Source of the DNA: Pleomorphomonas sp. NRK KF1
GTDB taxonomy: Bacteria > Pseudomonadota > Alphaproteobacteria > Rhizobiales > Pleomorphomonadaceae
Assembly: GCF_023721755.1 (NCBI RefSeq)
Contig: NZ_JAMDLH010000010.1
Coordinates: 101,112 to 165,111, forward strand
DNA: 64,000 nucleotides
Reading direction: 5' to 3'
In this document: in pieces, positions 51,457 to 59,673 of the stretch
How the letters are laid out: every line of letters starts with the position of its first letter
How positions within the stretch are numbered: position 1 is the first letter of the stretch
Position numbers and translations under genes: made by a program
The notes under the pieces: model-generated
Told to the model about the DNA's origin: nothing
The model's input: the letters and a program-made list of their open reading frames with translations, nothing else
Database searches by the model: none

Positions 51457-52369
51457 GAGGATCACCCTGCGTCAGTTGCGCTATCTCGATGCGCTCGCCG
51501 CCGAAGGTCACTTCGGCCGCGCCGCCGACAGGGCGGCGGTCAGCCAGCCGGCGCTGTCGGCCCAGATCCGCGAACTCGAGGACGCGCTCGGCTGCCAGTT
51601 GGTCGAGCGCGCCGTATCCGGCGCCAGGCTGACGGCGGCCGGCGCCGTCGTCGTCGAACGTGGACGGCGCATTCTCGCCGAGGTCGGCGATCTCGAAACC
51701 TTCGCCCGTGTCGCCGCCGATCCCAAGGCCGGCTCCTTGCGGCTCGGCATCATTCCGTCGATCGGTCCCTATCTGCTGCCGAAGCTGCTGCCGGCTCTGG
51801 CCGAGGTCTTTCCCGCTCTCAAGGTCAGCGTGCGCGAAACGGTGACGGCCACCCTGGTGGGCGAGCTGCAGGATGGCGGCCTCGATCTCGTCATCGCCAG
51901 CCTGCCGCTCGGGGATCCGTCGTTCTCGGAAATGCCGGTGTTTACCGATGCCTTCCTGCTGGCGATGCCGGCGGCGGGGCCGCTGTCGCTCGGCGTCTTC
52001 GAAAGCGCCGCCGACATTCCCACCGAAGCGCTCCTGTTGTTGGAAGACGGCCACTGCCTGCGCGATCAGACGCTCGCGTCCTGCGGCGCACTCGACGCCC
52101 GGCGACTGACGCGGGCGGGCGTCACCTCGCTGGCCACCATTCTGCAACTGGTGGCGGCGGGGCAGGGGGTCACTCTTTTACCAGAGCTTTTCCTCGCCGC
52201 GACGCCGCTCGATGCCGTCCGTGTCCATCTCCGTCGCTTCCATGCGCCCGAGCCGCATCGCACGGTCGGTCTCGCTTGGCGGAAGAGCAGCCCGTTGTCG
52301 GAGTTGTGCGGGCAGATCGCCGGCCTGATCGCCGGGATGAAGCCGGCGATCATTGACCTGCCGAGGTGA
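51455..52369 (+). CDS. oxyR: OxyR-type LysR regulator
   Basis: 304 residues: winged helix (TLRQLRYLDALAAEGHFGRAA, SQPALSAQIRELEDALG) and effector domain. The two redox cysteines of OxyR are both present, nine apart, in DGHCLRDQTLASCGALD. Oxidation would form a disulfide and activate the divergent katA. The ribosome-binding site is AGGA, 7 nt before the ATG, within a palindrome. Confidence 0.93.
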   Translation: MRITLRQLRYLDALAAEGHFGRAADRAAVSQPALSAQIRELEDALGCQLVERAVSGARLTAAGAVVVERGRRILAEVGDLETFARVAADPKAGSLRLGIIPSIGPYLLPKLLPALAEVFPALKVSVRETVTATLVGELQDGGLDLVIASLPLGDPSFSEMPVFTDAFLLAMPAAGPLSLGVFESAADIPTEALLLLEDGHCLRDQTLASCGALDARRLTRAGVTSLATILQLVAAGQGVTLLPELFLAATPLDAVRVHLRRFHAPEPHRTVGLAWRKSSPLSELCGQIAGLIAGMKPAIIDLPR

Positions 52370-52555
52370 AAGGACATCCCAGCAAACCGGAGCGCGGCGC
52401 TCCTTCGATTTCCTTGTCGGGCAAGGATTTCCGCGGTCTCACAGTCCTTGCCGCGCTTGCCCCGGTGCCGTCCCGCCGCTATAAGCGCGCCTGACCAGAG
52501 CTCCGGCACCGACCGGACCCCGGCCTTGCAGCCAACCACAGAGGGGCAGACTTCC

Positions 52556-52978
52556 ATGGCGATCGAACGTACCTTCTCGATGATCAAGCCCGACGCGACC
52601 CGTCGTAACCTCACCGGCGCCATCACCGCCAAGCTCGAAGCGGCCGGCCTGCGCGTCGTCGCTTCCAAGCGCGTATGGATGAGCCGCAAAGAGGCCGAGG
52701 GCTTTTATGCCGTCCACAAGGGCAAGCCCTTCTATGACGAGCTGGTCGACTTCATGTCGTCGGCCCCGACCGTGGTGCAGGTGCTCGAAGGCGAGAACGC
52801 CATCGCCAAGAACCGCGAAGTGATGGGCGCCACCAACCCCGAGAAGGCTGCCGAAGGCACCATCCGCAAGGAGTTCGCGCTGTCGATGGGCGAGAACTCG
52901 GTGCACGGTTCCGACGCGCCGGAGACGGCCGCCCAGGAAATCGCCTACTGGTTCTCCGAGACCGAAATCGTCGGCTGA
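52556..52978 (+). CDS. ndk: Nucleoside diphosphate kinase
   Basis: 140 residues, the standard length. It starts [20 protein letters not shown]; the phosphorylated His is in [17 protein letters not shown]. It balances nucleoside triphosphate pools. The ATG at 52556 fits; AGAGGGG is 9 nt upstream. Followed by a strong terminator. Confidence 0.97.
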   Translation: MAIERTFSMIKPDATRRNLTGAITAKLEAAGLRVVASKRVWMSRKEAEGFYAVHKGKPFYDELVDFMSSAPTVVQVLEGENAIAKNREVMGATNPEKAAEGTIRKEFALSMGENSVHGSDAPETAAQEIAYWFSETEIVG

Positions 52979-53009
52979 CGCGTTCTCGCATTCCAACCGA
53001 AAAATAAAC

Positions 53010-53036
53010 GGGCGCCCCGGTCGGGCGCCCTTTTTT
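53010..53036 (+). terminator. Terminator of ndk
   Basis: 8-bp stem GGGCGCCC/GGGCGCCC with a 5-nt loop, followed by six T. Confidence 0.92.
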
Positions 53037-53162
53037 GCGCCCGATCATCGTTTAGAAAACGTTGCGGTCGTAAACCAAATTTTCTTCATTCCATGGCAAG
53101 CCTCAAGCTCGGAAGAGGAGCTATTACGTCTAGCAGGTTGTTGTCGTAGGGTTTTTCGCTTC

Positions 53163-53705
53163 ATGATCGATCCGACGGATCAAGGTACATACGTGCGTCT
53201 CGACGCCCTGCGCGTCGGTATCGTCGACGACAGCGCCTATTTTCGCAAACTTGCGGAAACGATGCTGGGGGCTTTTGGCGTACGCGTCATCCTGCAGGCC
53301 GCCACCGAGGCGGAGGCCTTGAGCATGGTCATGACGCAGTCGCCGGACGTGTTGCTGCTCGACTGGAATCTCGGCACGGCTGGCAATGGCGCCGCGCTGC
53401 TCGATCTTCTGCGCCGCCATCCCGACGAGCGGGTCTCGACCCTCGCCGTGGTCATGGTCACCGCCTATGCCGACAAACGCCGTATGCTTTCGGCGGTGGA
53501 ACTGGGCGCCAACGACGTGCTGGTCAAGCCATTGTCGGCGCGGCGTCTCTACGAACGGCTTGCCGAGCTGTCGTCGGCGCGGCAGCTTTATGCACGGCGC
53601 GGCAACCGGCTGGTGCCGGCCGTGCCGCCGGCCAAGGTCATCCATGACGGGCCAAGCGAAATCATTCGGGTGCGTTCACATTTTCTGAGCAAGCCGACCC
53701 ATTGA
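53163..53705 (+). CDS. Stand-alone response-regulator receiver protein
   Basis: 180 residues: a receiver domain at residues 17-140 with the acidic pair in IVDDSAYF, phospho-acceptor Asp in LLLDWNLG, Thr in VMVTAYAD and Lys in VLVKPLS. There is no output domain; about 35 basic residues follow. No sensor kinase is adjacent, so it may be a phosphorelay intermediate or act by protein binding. Confidence 0.88.
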   Translation: MIDPTDQGTYVRLDALRVGIVDDSAYFRKLAETMLGAFGVRVILQAATEAEALSMVMTQSPDVLLLDWNLGTAGNGAALLDLLRRHPDERVSTLAVVMVTAYADKRRMLSAVELGANDVLVKPLSARRLYERLAELSSARQLYARRGNRLVPAVPPAKVIHDGPSEIIRVRSHFLSKPTH

Positions 53706-53749
53706 TTCCGTTGCCGTAGCGAGGGCTTTCTGGCTAAATCGCCGCCATC

Positions 53750-55423
53750 ATGACAAGCTCTCCTCGCTCCCTGAAGCTCGCGCTCGCCCAGGCCAACCCG
53801 GTAATGGGCGACATTTTCGGCAATCTCGACAAGGCGCGACAGGCCCGCGCCGAAGCGGCGCGGCTTGGCGCCGACCTCCTGATTCTGCCCGAGCTCTACA
53901 TCGTCGGCTACACCCCGGAGGATCTGGTGTTGAAGCCGGCCGTGCAGCGCGATTGCCGGCGGGCCATCGAGCGTCTGGCCGCCGAGACGGCCGACGGTGG
54001 GCCGGCGGTGCTCATCGGCACGCCCTGGCTGGACGACGACGGAGCGCTGCGCAACGCGGCGGCCCTGCTCGACGGCGGCGTCGTTGCCGCTCTGCGCTTC
54101 AAGGCCGACCTGCCCAACTACTCCGTGTTCGACGAGAAGCGGGTGTTCCAGCCCGGTCCGTTGCCCATGCCCGTGACTTTCCGCGGCATCCGGCTCGGCC
54201 TGCCGGTTTGCGAGGACATCTGGAAGTCCGAGGTCGTCGAGCATCTGTCGGAGACCGGCGCCGAGCTCCTGATCGTCATCAACGGCTCGCCCTACCGCTG
54301 GACGGTGATGGGTGAGCGGGTCGAGATCGCCACGGCGCGCGTCGTGGAAAGCGGTCTTCCCATGGTCTACCTCAACACCGTCGGAGGCCAGGACGAGCTG
54401 GTTTTCGACGGGGCCAGCTTCTGCCTCAATCCCGACCGCGAAGTGGCCTGCCGCCTGCCGGCCTTCGCCGAGGCGGTGGCGCTGGTCACGCTCGCCGAGG
54501 GGGCGGACGGCTGGCGGGTCGTTCCCGGCGATGTCGCCCCATATCCCGACGTTCAGGCGGCCAACTGGCTCGCCTGCGTCGTCGGACTTCGCGATTATGT
54601 CGAGAAAAACCGCTTCCCCGGCGTTGTGCTCGGTCTTTCCGGCGGCATCGACTCGGCCGTCGTCGCGGCGATGGCCGTCGATGCCTTCGGGGCCGACAAG
54701 GTCCGCTGCCTGATGCTGCCCTATCGCTACACTTCGGCCGACAGCCTTGAGGATGCAGCGAAATGTGCCGCCCTGCTCGGCGTCCATTATGACGTCGTCG
54801 CCATCGCCGATCCGGTGGAGGGGTTCCTCAAGTCGCTCGGGCCGCTGTTCGAGGGCACCAAGGCCGACACCACCGAGGAAAACCTTCAGTCGCGCGCCCG
54901 CGGCACGATCCTGATGGCCGTATCCAACAAGTTCGGGTCGATGGTACTGACCACCGGCAACAAGAGCGAGATGTCGGTCGGCTATTGCACGCTGTACGGC
55001 GACATGAACGGCGGCTTCAATCCAATCAAGGACCTCTACAAGATGCAGGTCTACGGCTTGGCCGAGTGGCGCAACGCCCATCGCCCGGAGGGGTTGAAGG
55101 GGCCGGCCGGCGAGGTGATCCCGAAGCGCATCATCACCAAGGCGCCGACGGCCGAGTTGCGCGAGAACCAGACCGACCAGGACAGCCTGCCGCCCTATCC
55201 GGTGCTGGACGCTATCCTGAACGGTCTCGTCGAGGAGGAGAAGACGGTGGCCGAACTGATCTCCGCCGGTTTCGACGAACCGACAGTGCGCCGGGTCGAG
55301 CATCTGCTCTACATCGCAGAGTACAAGCGTCGGCAGGCGGCGCCTGGCGTGAAGATCACCACCAAGAACTTCGGCCGCGACCGCCGCTATCCGATCACCA
55401 ACCGGTTCCGCGACCGAGGGTAG
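53750..55423 (+). CDS. nadE: Glutamine-dependent NAD+ synthetase
   Basis: 557 residues. The N-terminal nitrilase-type glutaminase carries the Glu-Lys-Cys triad in LILPELYIVG, RFKADLPNYSVF and LGLPVCEDIWKS. The C-terminal synthetase has the PP-loop LGLSGGIDSAVVAAMA and TTGNKSEMSVGY. It amidates nicotinate adenine dinucleotide using glutamine. ATG at 53750. It ends 18 nt from the stop of the convergent Anbu gene. Confidence 0.96.
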   Translation: MTSSPRSLKLALAQANPVMGDIFGNLDKARQARAEAARLGADLLILPELYIVGYTPEDLVLKPAVQRDCRRAIERLAAETADGGPAVLIGTPWLDDDGALRNAAALLDGGVVAALRFKADLPNYSVFDEKRVFQPGPLPMPVTFRGIRLGLPVCEDIWKSEVVEHLSETGAELLIVINGSPYRWTVMGERVEIATARVVESGLPMVYLNTVGGQDELVFDGASFCLNPDREVACRLPAFAEAVALVTLAEGADGWRVVPGDVAPYPDVQAANWLACVVGLRDYVEKNRFPGVVLGLSGGIDSAVVAAMAVDAFGADKVRCLMLPYRYTSADSLEDAAKCAALLGVHYDVVAIADPVEGFLKSLGPLFEGTKADTTEENLQSRARGTILMAVSNKFGSMVLTTGNKSEMSVGYCTLYGDMNGGFNPIKDLYKMQVYGLAEWRNAHRPEGLKGPAGEVIPKRIITKAPTAELRENQTDQDSLPPYPVLDAILNGLVEEEKTVAELISAGFDEPTVRRVEHLLYIAEYKRRQAAPGVKITTKNFGRDRRYPITNRFRDRG

Positions 55424-55441
55424 GGGAAGGGCGGGGCCTTC

Positions 55442-56179
55442 CTATTTGTACGGCGGGATGGGGATCGCCCGGTAGGCGGCGCGCAAGGCGGCGCTCCAGC
55501 GTTCGCGCAGATCGTGGAAATAGGGCTCGCCCGGCTCGATGCGGTGCAGGATGTCATGCGCGATGGCGTCGCGCTTGACCGTCACCAGATCGATCGGCAT
55601 GCCGACGCCGAGGTTCGAGCGCATGGTCGAATCCATCGAGATCAGACCCAGCTTCACCGCCTCGATGAGATCGGAGGAGAAGGTGATGGCGCGGTCGAGG
55701 ACCGGCTTGCCATACTTGTGCTCGCCGATCTGCAGGAAGGGCGTGTCCTCCGTGGCCTCGATGAAGTTGCCCTGTCGGTAGACCATGAACAGGCGGAGGC
55801 GCCCCTTGGCCACCTGGCCGCCGACCAGCATGGTCACCTCGAAGCCGGCGTTGGACTGTTCCAGTGCCTCGCCGTCGATGCGGTAGACCTCGCGCACGGC
55901 GCGGCCGACGAGCTGGGCCGTCTTGAACATCGATGGCGTTGTCCAGATGGTCTCCATCTGGCCGGTTTCCTTGTTCTCGATGCCTTCATTCAGAAAGGAC
56001 AGAACTGCCTGGGTGATGGCGAGATTGCCGGCGGTAGCCACCGCGATCATGCGGTCACCCGGCTTTTCGAAGATGTGCAGCTTCTTGTACTGGGAGACGT
56101 TGTCGAGACCGGCGTTGGTGCGCGTGTCCGCGATCATCGTCAGGCCTTCCTTGACGAGGATGCCGACGCAATAGGTCAT
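55442..56179 (-). CDS. Anbu-type (proteasome-like) protease
   Basis: 245 residues, a proteasome beta-like Ntn-hydrolase of the Anbu (ancestral beta subunit) family: MTYCVGILVKEGLTMIADTRTNAG with Thr2 as the candidate nucleophile, then MIAVATAGNLAITQAVLSFL and the C-terminal PYFHDLRERWSAALRAAYR. Anbu genes usually sit with alpha-E, circularly permuted ATP-grasp and transglutaminase genes; none of these is adjacent here. GAGAAAGA lies before the ATG. Confidence 0.9.
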   Translation of the reverse strand: MTYCVGILVKEGLTMIADTRTNAGLDNVSQYKKLHIFEKPGDRMIAVATAGNLAITQAVLSFLNEGIENKETGQMETIWTTPSMFKTAQLVGRAVREVYRIDGEALEQSNAGFEVTMLVGGQVAKGRLRLFMVYRQGNFIEATEDTPFLQIGEHKYGKPVLDRAITFSSDLIEAVKLGLISMDSTMRSNLGVGMPIDLVTVKRDAIAHDILHRIEPGEPYFHDLRERWSAALRAAYRAIPIPPYK

Positions 56180-56307
56180 CTCTTTCTCCCGAGAGGCTGA
56201 ATTTCCGTCTTGTTTAGATCATCGGTCTGCGATTCCAAAGCGCCATTTGCGCGGGGGCGCCCATCGATGGATGCGGCATCGTCCGAACGGGGGAGGGGAA
56301 AAGAAAA

Positions 56308-56337
56308 GGCCGGATATCCATGAGGATACCCGGCCTG
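56308..56337 (-). terminator. Terminator of an unassigned minus-strand transcript
   Basis: 13-bp stem with one mismatch (AGGCCGGATATCC/GGATACCCGGCCT, loop ATGA) followed by TTTTCTTTT on the minus strand. No annotated gene ends just before it. Confidence 0.6.
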
Positions 56338-56563
56338 AAGTCTGCGATCGTCCGCACGGACAAGCGGGAGCCGATCGTTTTGGCGGGAACCGCCGAAGCA
56401 CCACCGTCGCAGGAGGAGTGACTGATCCGCGGCGACGAAGACGACGGGCGCCGCGCGACCAGCGACCGCCATCCTTTGAACAACCAAGCAAGGCCCGGAG
56501 ACGATGCGATACCATCTGGAAGCGCCTCGGCGGCAGCAATTCGCATCCGCGCTTCCTTGTTGC

Positions 56564-56578
56564 AAATGATTATCATTT
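56564..56578 (-). promoter_or_regulatory. Fur-like iron box
   Basis: AAATGATAATCATTT (minus strand), a near-perfect 15-nt dyad containing AATGATAATCATT, which equals the centre of the classical 19-nt Fur box. It overlaps a candidate -10 (TAGAAA, 56581-56576) spaced 17 nt from TTGCCC. Confidence 0.55.
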
Positions 56579-56664
56579 CTACCGTCCCTCACGTGGCCGG
56601 GCAATCCGGGAAAATGCGGGGACGGACGAAAATCTTGAGACAGAATATCCGAAAATACAAAAGA

Positions 56665-56700
56665 GCGGGCGCGACACCCTTGTCAGGATGCCGCGCCCGC
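56665..56700 (-). terminator. Terminator of the alcohol dehydrogenase gene
   Basis: 9-bp stem GCGGGCGCG/CGCGCCCGC, followed on the minus strand by TCTTTTGTATTTT. Confidence 0.85.
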
Positions 56701-56719
56701 CCGAAGTCGGCCGTTTGCC

Positions 56720-57862
56720 TCAGCCGTAGTAGGCTGCCGTGTAGAGCGCCTTGACGTCGGTCACCGAGGGCGTGCCGGGGTTGGTCAGCGTGCAGGGATC
56801 GGCGAAGGCGTTCTCGCTCATGCGGTTCAGCACGGTCTTGAACTTGGCCTCGTCGAAGTCGACCTCGTCGCAGTCCTTGAAGGTGGAGGGTATGGCCAGC
56901 TTCTTGTTGAGGTCGCGGATCGCCTGGGCCAGATCCTCGATGCCGAGCACCCGCTCCACATAGGCGTACTTGTCGGTGAACTGCCGGTTGAAGTCGATGA
57001 TGTAGGGCAGCATGATCGCGTTGGCGAGGCCATGGGTCACGCCGAACTCACCGCCGATCTTGTGGGCCATCGAGTGCACCAGGCCGAGAGAGGCGTTGGT
57101 GAAGGCCATGCCGGCCAGCGCCGAGGCGTTGTGCATGTTGAAGCGGGCCGTCTTGTCATCAGGCGTCGTGTAGGCCTTCTCGAGGTTCTCCAGCACCAGC
57201 TTGATGGCTTCCACCGCGTATGGGTCGGTGAAGGACGTGGCGGCGATGGAGGCGACGGCCTCGACGGCGTGGCACATGACGTCCATGCCGGTGTTGGCCG
57301 TGACGTTGGCCGGCATGACCATCGGCAGGGCCGGGTCGAGAATGGCGATGTCGGGCACCATGTCGGCGGCGACGATCGGGTACTTGATGTGGTTCTCCGT
57401 GTCGGTAATCACCGAGAAGGCGGTGATCTCGGAGGCCGTGCCGGACGTCGAGGGAATGGCGACGAAGCGGGCCTTGTTCCGGAGCGGCGGCATGGCGCCG
57501 ACGGGGATGATGTCCTCGAAGGTGAGGTTCGGATGCTCGTAGAAGCACCACATCACCTTGGCGGCGTCGAGAGCCGAGCCGCCGCCGATGGCGACGATCC
57601 AGTCGGGCTCGAACGCCTGCATGGCCTTGGCGCCGCGCCAGACGGTCTCGACGGAGGGATTGGGCTCGACGCCGTCGATGACGATGGACTCGATGCCGCC
57701 CTTCTTCAGGATCTCGATCGCTTGGTCGAGGAAGCCGAAGCGCTTCATGGAGCTACCACCGGTGACCAGAGCCGCCTTCTTGCCCTTGAGGTCGGCGAGC
57801 TTGGAGAGCGAGCCCTCGCCGTAAATGATGGTGCGGGGGATGGAGAAGTTCATCACGGTCAT
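56720..57862 (-). CDS. Iron-containing alcohol dehydrogenase
   Basis: 380 residues of the group III (Fe-ADH) family. NAD-binding AIGGGSALDAAKVMW, then IPSTSGTASEITAFSVI, and the metal-ligand segments TGMDVMCHAVEAV and SLGLVHSMAHKIGGEFGVTHGLANAIMLP with the conserved histidines. It interconverts alcohols and aldehydes. AGGAGACAGAG precedes the ATG. Two related palindromes lie about 190-230 nt upstream and may be its operators. Confidence 0.94.
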   Translation of the reverse strand: MTVMNFSIPRTIIYGEGSLSKLADLKGKKAALVTGGSSMKRFGFLDQAIEILKKGGIESIVIDGVEPNPSVETVWRGAKAMQAFEPDWIVAIGGGSALDAAKVMWCFYEHPNLTFEDIIPVGAMPPLRNKARFVAIPSTSGTASEITAFSVITDTENHIKYPIVAADMVPDIAILDPALPMVMPANVTANTGMDVMCHAVEAVASIAATSFTDPYAVEAIKLVLENLEKAYTTPDDKTARFNMHNASALAGMAFTNASLGLVHSMAHKIGGEFGVTHGLANAIMLPYIIDFNRQFTDKYAYVERVLGIEDLAQAIRDLNKKLAIPSTFKDCDEVDFDEAKFKTVLNRMSENAFADPCTLTNPGTPSVTDVKALYTAAYYG

Positions 57863-58195
57863 CTCTGTCTCCTTGTCGGAACGAGGGGAGGGCTCGTCCG
57901 GACATGGCGGTCCGGTCCGGCTCCTTGCGGGAGGCGGTGGAGGCGGGCTCTCGGTTGCGAATTCTGAGGCGGTGTCGGGAGGTCGACTGCCGCTGGAGGA
58001 GTTATTTCCTGATGTCTAGATCAGACTTTGGTCGCAAAAACTCAAGCTAACTAAAAACGTTTAAGTATTTGGGTCTTAGATATAAACGGTTTATATGTAG
58101 CGAATAGTCAGCTTTACTGTGAGGGAAACTACTTGGTCTTGTGTTGGGGCTGGATGCGGGAGAACGCGCTGAGCGGAGGAGATGCTGCGAGCGCT
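57863..58195. other. Gene-free region upstream of the alcohol dehydrogenase gene
   Basis: About 330 nt that become AT-rich after 58010. It holds the palindromes listed separately and no supported gene. The accessory segment begins at or after it. Confidence 0.5.
58055..58096. promoter_or_regulatory. Two related palindromes upstream of the alcohol dehydrogenase gene
   Basis: AAACGTTT (58055-58062, in CTAAAAACGTTTAAG) and the perfect 17-nt ATATAAAC-G-GTTTATAT (58080-58096). They share the AAACG/TTTA core and have centres about 30 nt apart, roughly three helical turns. Central-CG dyads of this sort are typical of LacI-family operators. Confidence 0.45.
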
Positions 58196-58249
58196 TGGTG
58201 CGGACGGCGGGGATCGAACCCGCATGACCAAGGCCGAGGGATTTTAAGT
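58196..58249 (-). tRNA. 3' fragment of a tRNA-Leu(TAA): attachment-site remnant
   Basis: Reading the minus strand from 58249: ACTTAAAATCCC (anticodon loop and half stem), a variable arm, GCGGGTTCGATCCCCGC (T arm), CGTCCGCA and CCA. The 5' half is missing. The T arm, acceptor 3' strand and CCA nearly match the intact tRNA 160 nt away, but the variable arm differs, so it is not a simple copy of it. A break at the anticodon loop is the usual crossover point for tyrosine integrases. Confidence 0.7.
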
Positions 58250-58407
58250 GCCTGGGTGTCTGGGCAGAATGGCGGAAATCCGGGGAAATATGGTCTTCGT
58301 TCGGTCACGAGAGATGGTTCAACCGTCCCTCTTGGTCACAAGCTGGTCACAAGTTTCGGGGGCGGTTCTTGCCGTGAAAATGCAGAGCATATAAAGCGAG
58401 TGGTGAT

Positions 58408-58493
58408 GCGGACGTGGTGAAACCGGTAGACACAGCAGACTTAAAATCTGCCAGCCATTGGCTTTGCGGGTTCAAGTCCCGCCGTCCGCACCA
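58408..58493 (+). tRNA. tRNA-Leu(TAA)
   Basis: A complete cloverleaf with CCA encoded: acceptor GCGGACG/CGTCCGC, anticodon stem GCAGA/TCTGC around loop CTTAAAA (anticodon TAA), a long variable arm with CCAGCC/GGCTTT pairing, and T arm GCGGG-TTCAAGT-CCCGC. It reads UUA/UUG codons, the former rare in this high-GC genome. It is 14 nt before a small accessory gene. Confidence 0.92.
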
Positions 58494-58507
58494 CCTAGGG
58501 GGACAGA

Positions 58508-58705
58508 ATGCTATTCCTGAAGTTCATGTCGCAAAGTGACGAAGCGGTCTTGGTGAACCCGGAGCAAATTATCTCAGTTGCTCCGAACGGAGACGGGACT
58601 ACGATTGTCACGACCGCCGCCGAGAACCGCGTTATGTACGTGAAGGAGCGTTTCAGTGCTGTGGTGTCGCTCCTGGGGCGAGCAGGGTTCACAGTAATCG
58701 AGTGA
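58508..58705 (+). CDS. Small protein, FlbD-like fold suspected
   Basis: 65 residues: MLFLKFMSQSDEAVLVNPEQ, ISVAPNGDGTTIVTTAAENRV, MYVKERFSAVVSLLGRAG. The pattern (short beta strands, a 'xVNPEQI.SV' turn, then 'V.ER...V..LL') recalls the FlbD/Hfq-like small proteins found in phages and islands, but the match is only by eye. AGGGGGACAG precedes the ATG. It follows the tRNA directly. Confidence 0.55.
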   Translation: MLFLKFMSQSDEAVLVNPEQIISVAPNGDGTTIVTTAAENRVMYVKERFSAVVSLLGRAGFTVIE

Positions 58706-58717
58706 GCCCTAACCGCT

Positions 58718-59239
58718 CTATTTCGGGCGGTGCGCTTGAACGAACAGCCCCACTGCAGTCACAACTGTCGAGCCTAGAAGTATCGCGGCGAGTGCCGTGT
58801 GCTCATACATACCCGCAATAAAGCATAGAACGATCAGTAGTAAGAGGATGGTCGCTCCAATAAACATGCCCGTCATCCGATAAAACTGATCATTCTTCTG
58901 TGCTTTCTGAGTGACCGCGATATTGCTGTCTACCACTTTCTCGGTCATGGTCAGAATACGATCAGCTCCGCCGGGGAGGACGGCGTCGTATTGCGCAAAA
59001 TGTCGAGGATGCGGCAGCGGTCCGGAGAACGCCTCGCTTTGAACAACCTGAGTAACGCGGGCAACAATCTGCCCTCGTTGCACATCATTCAGGTTCTTCA
59101 TACTCGAGAGAATAGAGTCGAGCTGCTGCTCAACGACTACTTCTATGTTCTCCGGAGCTTCCGCCAAGCTCGGGGGTGTTTCAGGCTGCTTCTTCTGCCC
59201 GGGAACACCTTTTTGCGGTTGTGTCACGCTTCTCGCCAC
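58718..59239 (-). CDS. DUF2335 membrane protein
   Basis: 173 residues. A Pro/Gln/Glu-rich head is followed by the DUF2335 core SGPLPHPRHFAQYDAVLPGGADRIL and then TEKVVDSN. Two C-terminal membrane helices follow (GMFIGATILLLLIVLCFIAGM and TALAAILLGSTVVTAVGLFV). The function is unknown; the family is common in mobile elements of alphaproteobacteria. The GTG start has GAGGAGG 9 nt upstream and lies inside the preceding small gene. Confidence 0.82.
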   Translation of the reverse strand: MARSVTQPQKGVPGQKKQPETPPSLAEAPENIEVVVEQQLDSILSSMKNLNDVQRGQIVARVTQVVQSEAFSGPLPHPRHFAQYDAVLPGGADRILTMTEKVVDSNIAVTQKAQKNDQFYRMTGMFIGATILLLLIVLCFIAGMYEHTALAAILLGSTVVTAVGLFVQAHRPK

Positions 59240-59408
59240 GAGTGCCGACCTCCTCAGTGGTCATCACTCGCTCGAAGGCGTCACCGACCTCGCGCCATGC
59301 GCTGCCCACCGTTGTCTGATAAGTATCGACGGGCAGGGACTTTCTTACAAAGAACGCGAACGGTGCGGAGAAGCCATCCACCAAACCTGCTTTGAATGCC
59401 TTTTTCAT
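59181..59408 (-). CDS. Small protein overlapping the DUF2335 gene
   Basis: 75 residues: MKKAFKAGLVDGFSAPFAFF, then VRKSLPVDTYQTTVGSAWREVGDAFERVM, and a charged tail. It has a good ribosome-binding site (AGGAG, 8 nt before the ATG). Its last 59 nt overlap the DUF2335 start, a layout suggesting translational coupling. No family recognised. Confidence 0.55.
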   Translation of the reverse strand: MKKAFKAGLVDGFSAPFAFFVRKSLPVDTYQTTVGSAWREVGDAFERVMTTEEVGTRGEKRDTTAKRCSRAEEAA

Positions 59409-59673
59409 CGGACGACTCCTGGCTTTTTGTTCTTTTGCTAATGCATATATGCTCATTCCAACGTGACGCCTCAACCCATTGATAGCGACATCCCGTTGAC
59501 AATTGCTTTATCAGTAGCTCCACTTTCGACGAGATTATGACGAAACAGAGTTTCTTTCTCGACGTCGTGGTGAATTATCTCAGCCCTGCCGTGTGTGTAG
59601 CTTAACTCCCCCCAGCTAGGCAAGATTGGATTAGTGGCAGGGAGGACTCCCCACTTGCCCAGTCGATCTTAGC

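Larger units (their letters stand above)
56180..56719. other. 540-nt region with a Fur-like box and two minus-strand terminators
   Basis: It lies between the alcohol dehydrogenase and Anbu genes. It contains the dehydrogenase terminator (56665-56700), a promoter-like TTGCCC-N17-TAGAAA (56604-56576, minus strand) overlapping a Fur-like palindrome, and a second minus-strand terminator (56308-56337). All three minus-strand frames are open between them, so a small protein of up to 110 residues (ATG at 56546 behind AAGGA) is possible, but the terminator would fall inside it. Confidence 0.5.

Noticed and set aside
56214..56546. 110-codon frame behind the Fur-like box
   Set aside because: Ser-rich without any known domain, and a strong terminator lies inside it. 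Kept only as an alternative in the finding on the iron-regulated transcript.
58133..58420. 95-codon plus-strand frame across the tRNA fragment
   Set aside because: Overlaps the tRNA-Leu 3' fragment and the 5' end of the intact tRNA; start region lacks a ribosome-binding site.
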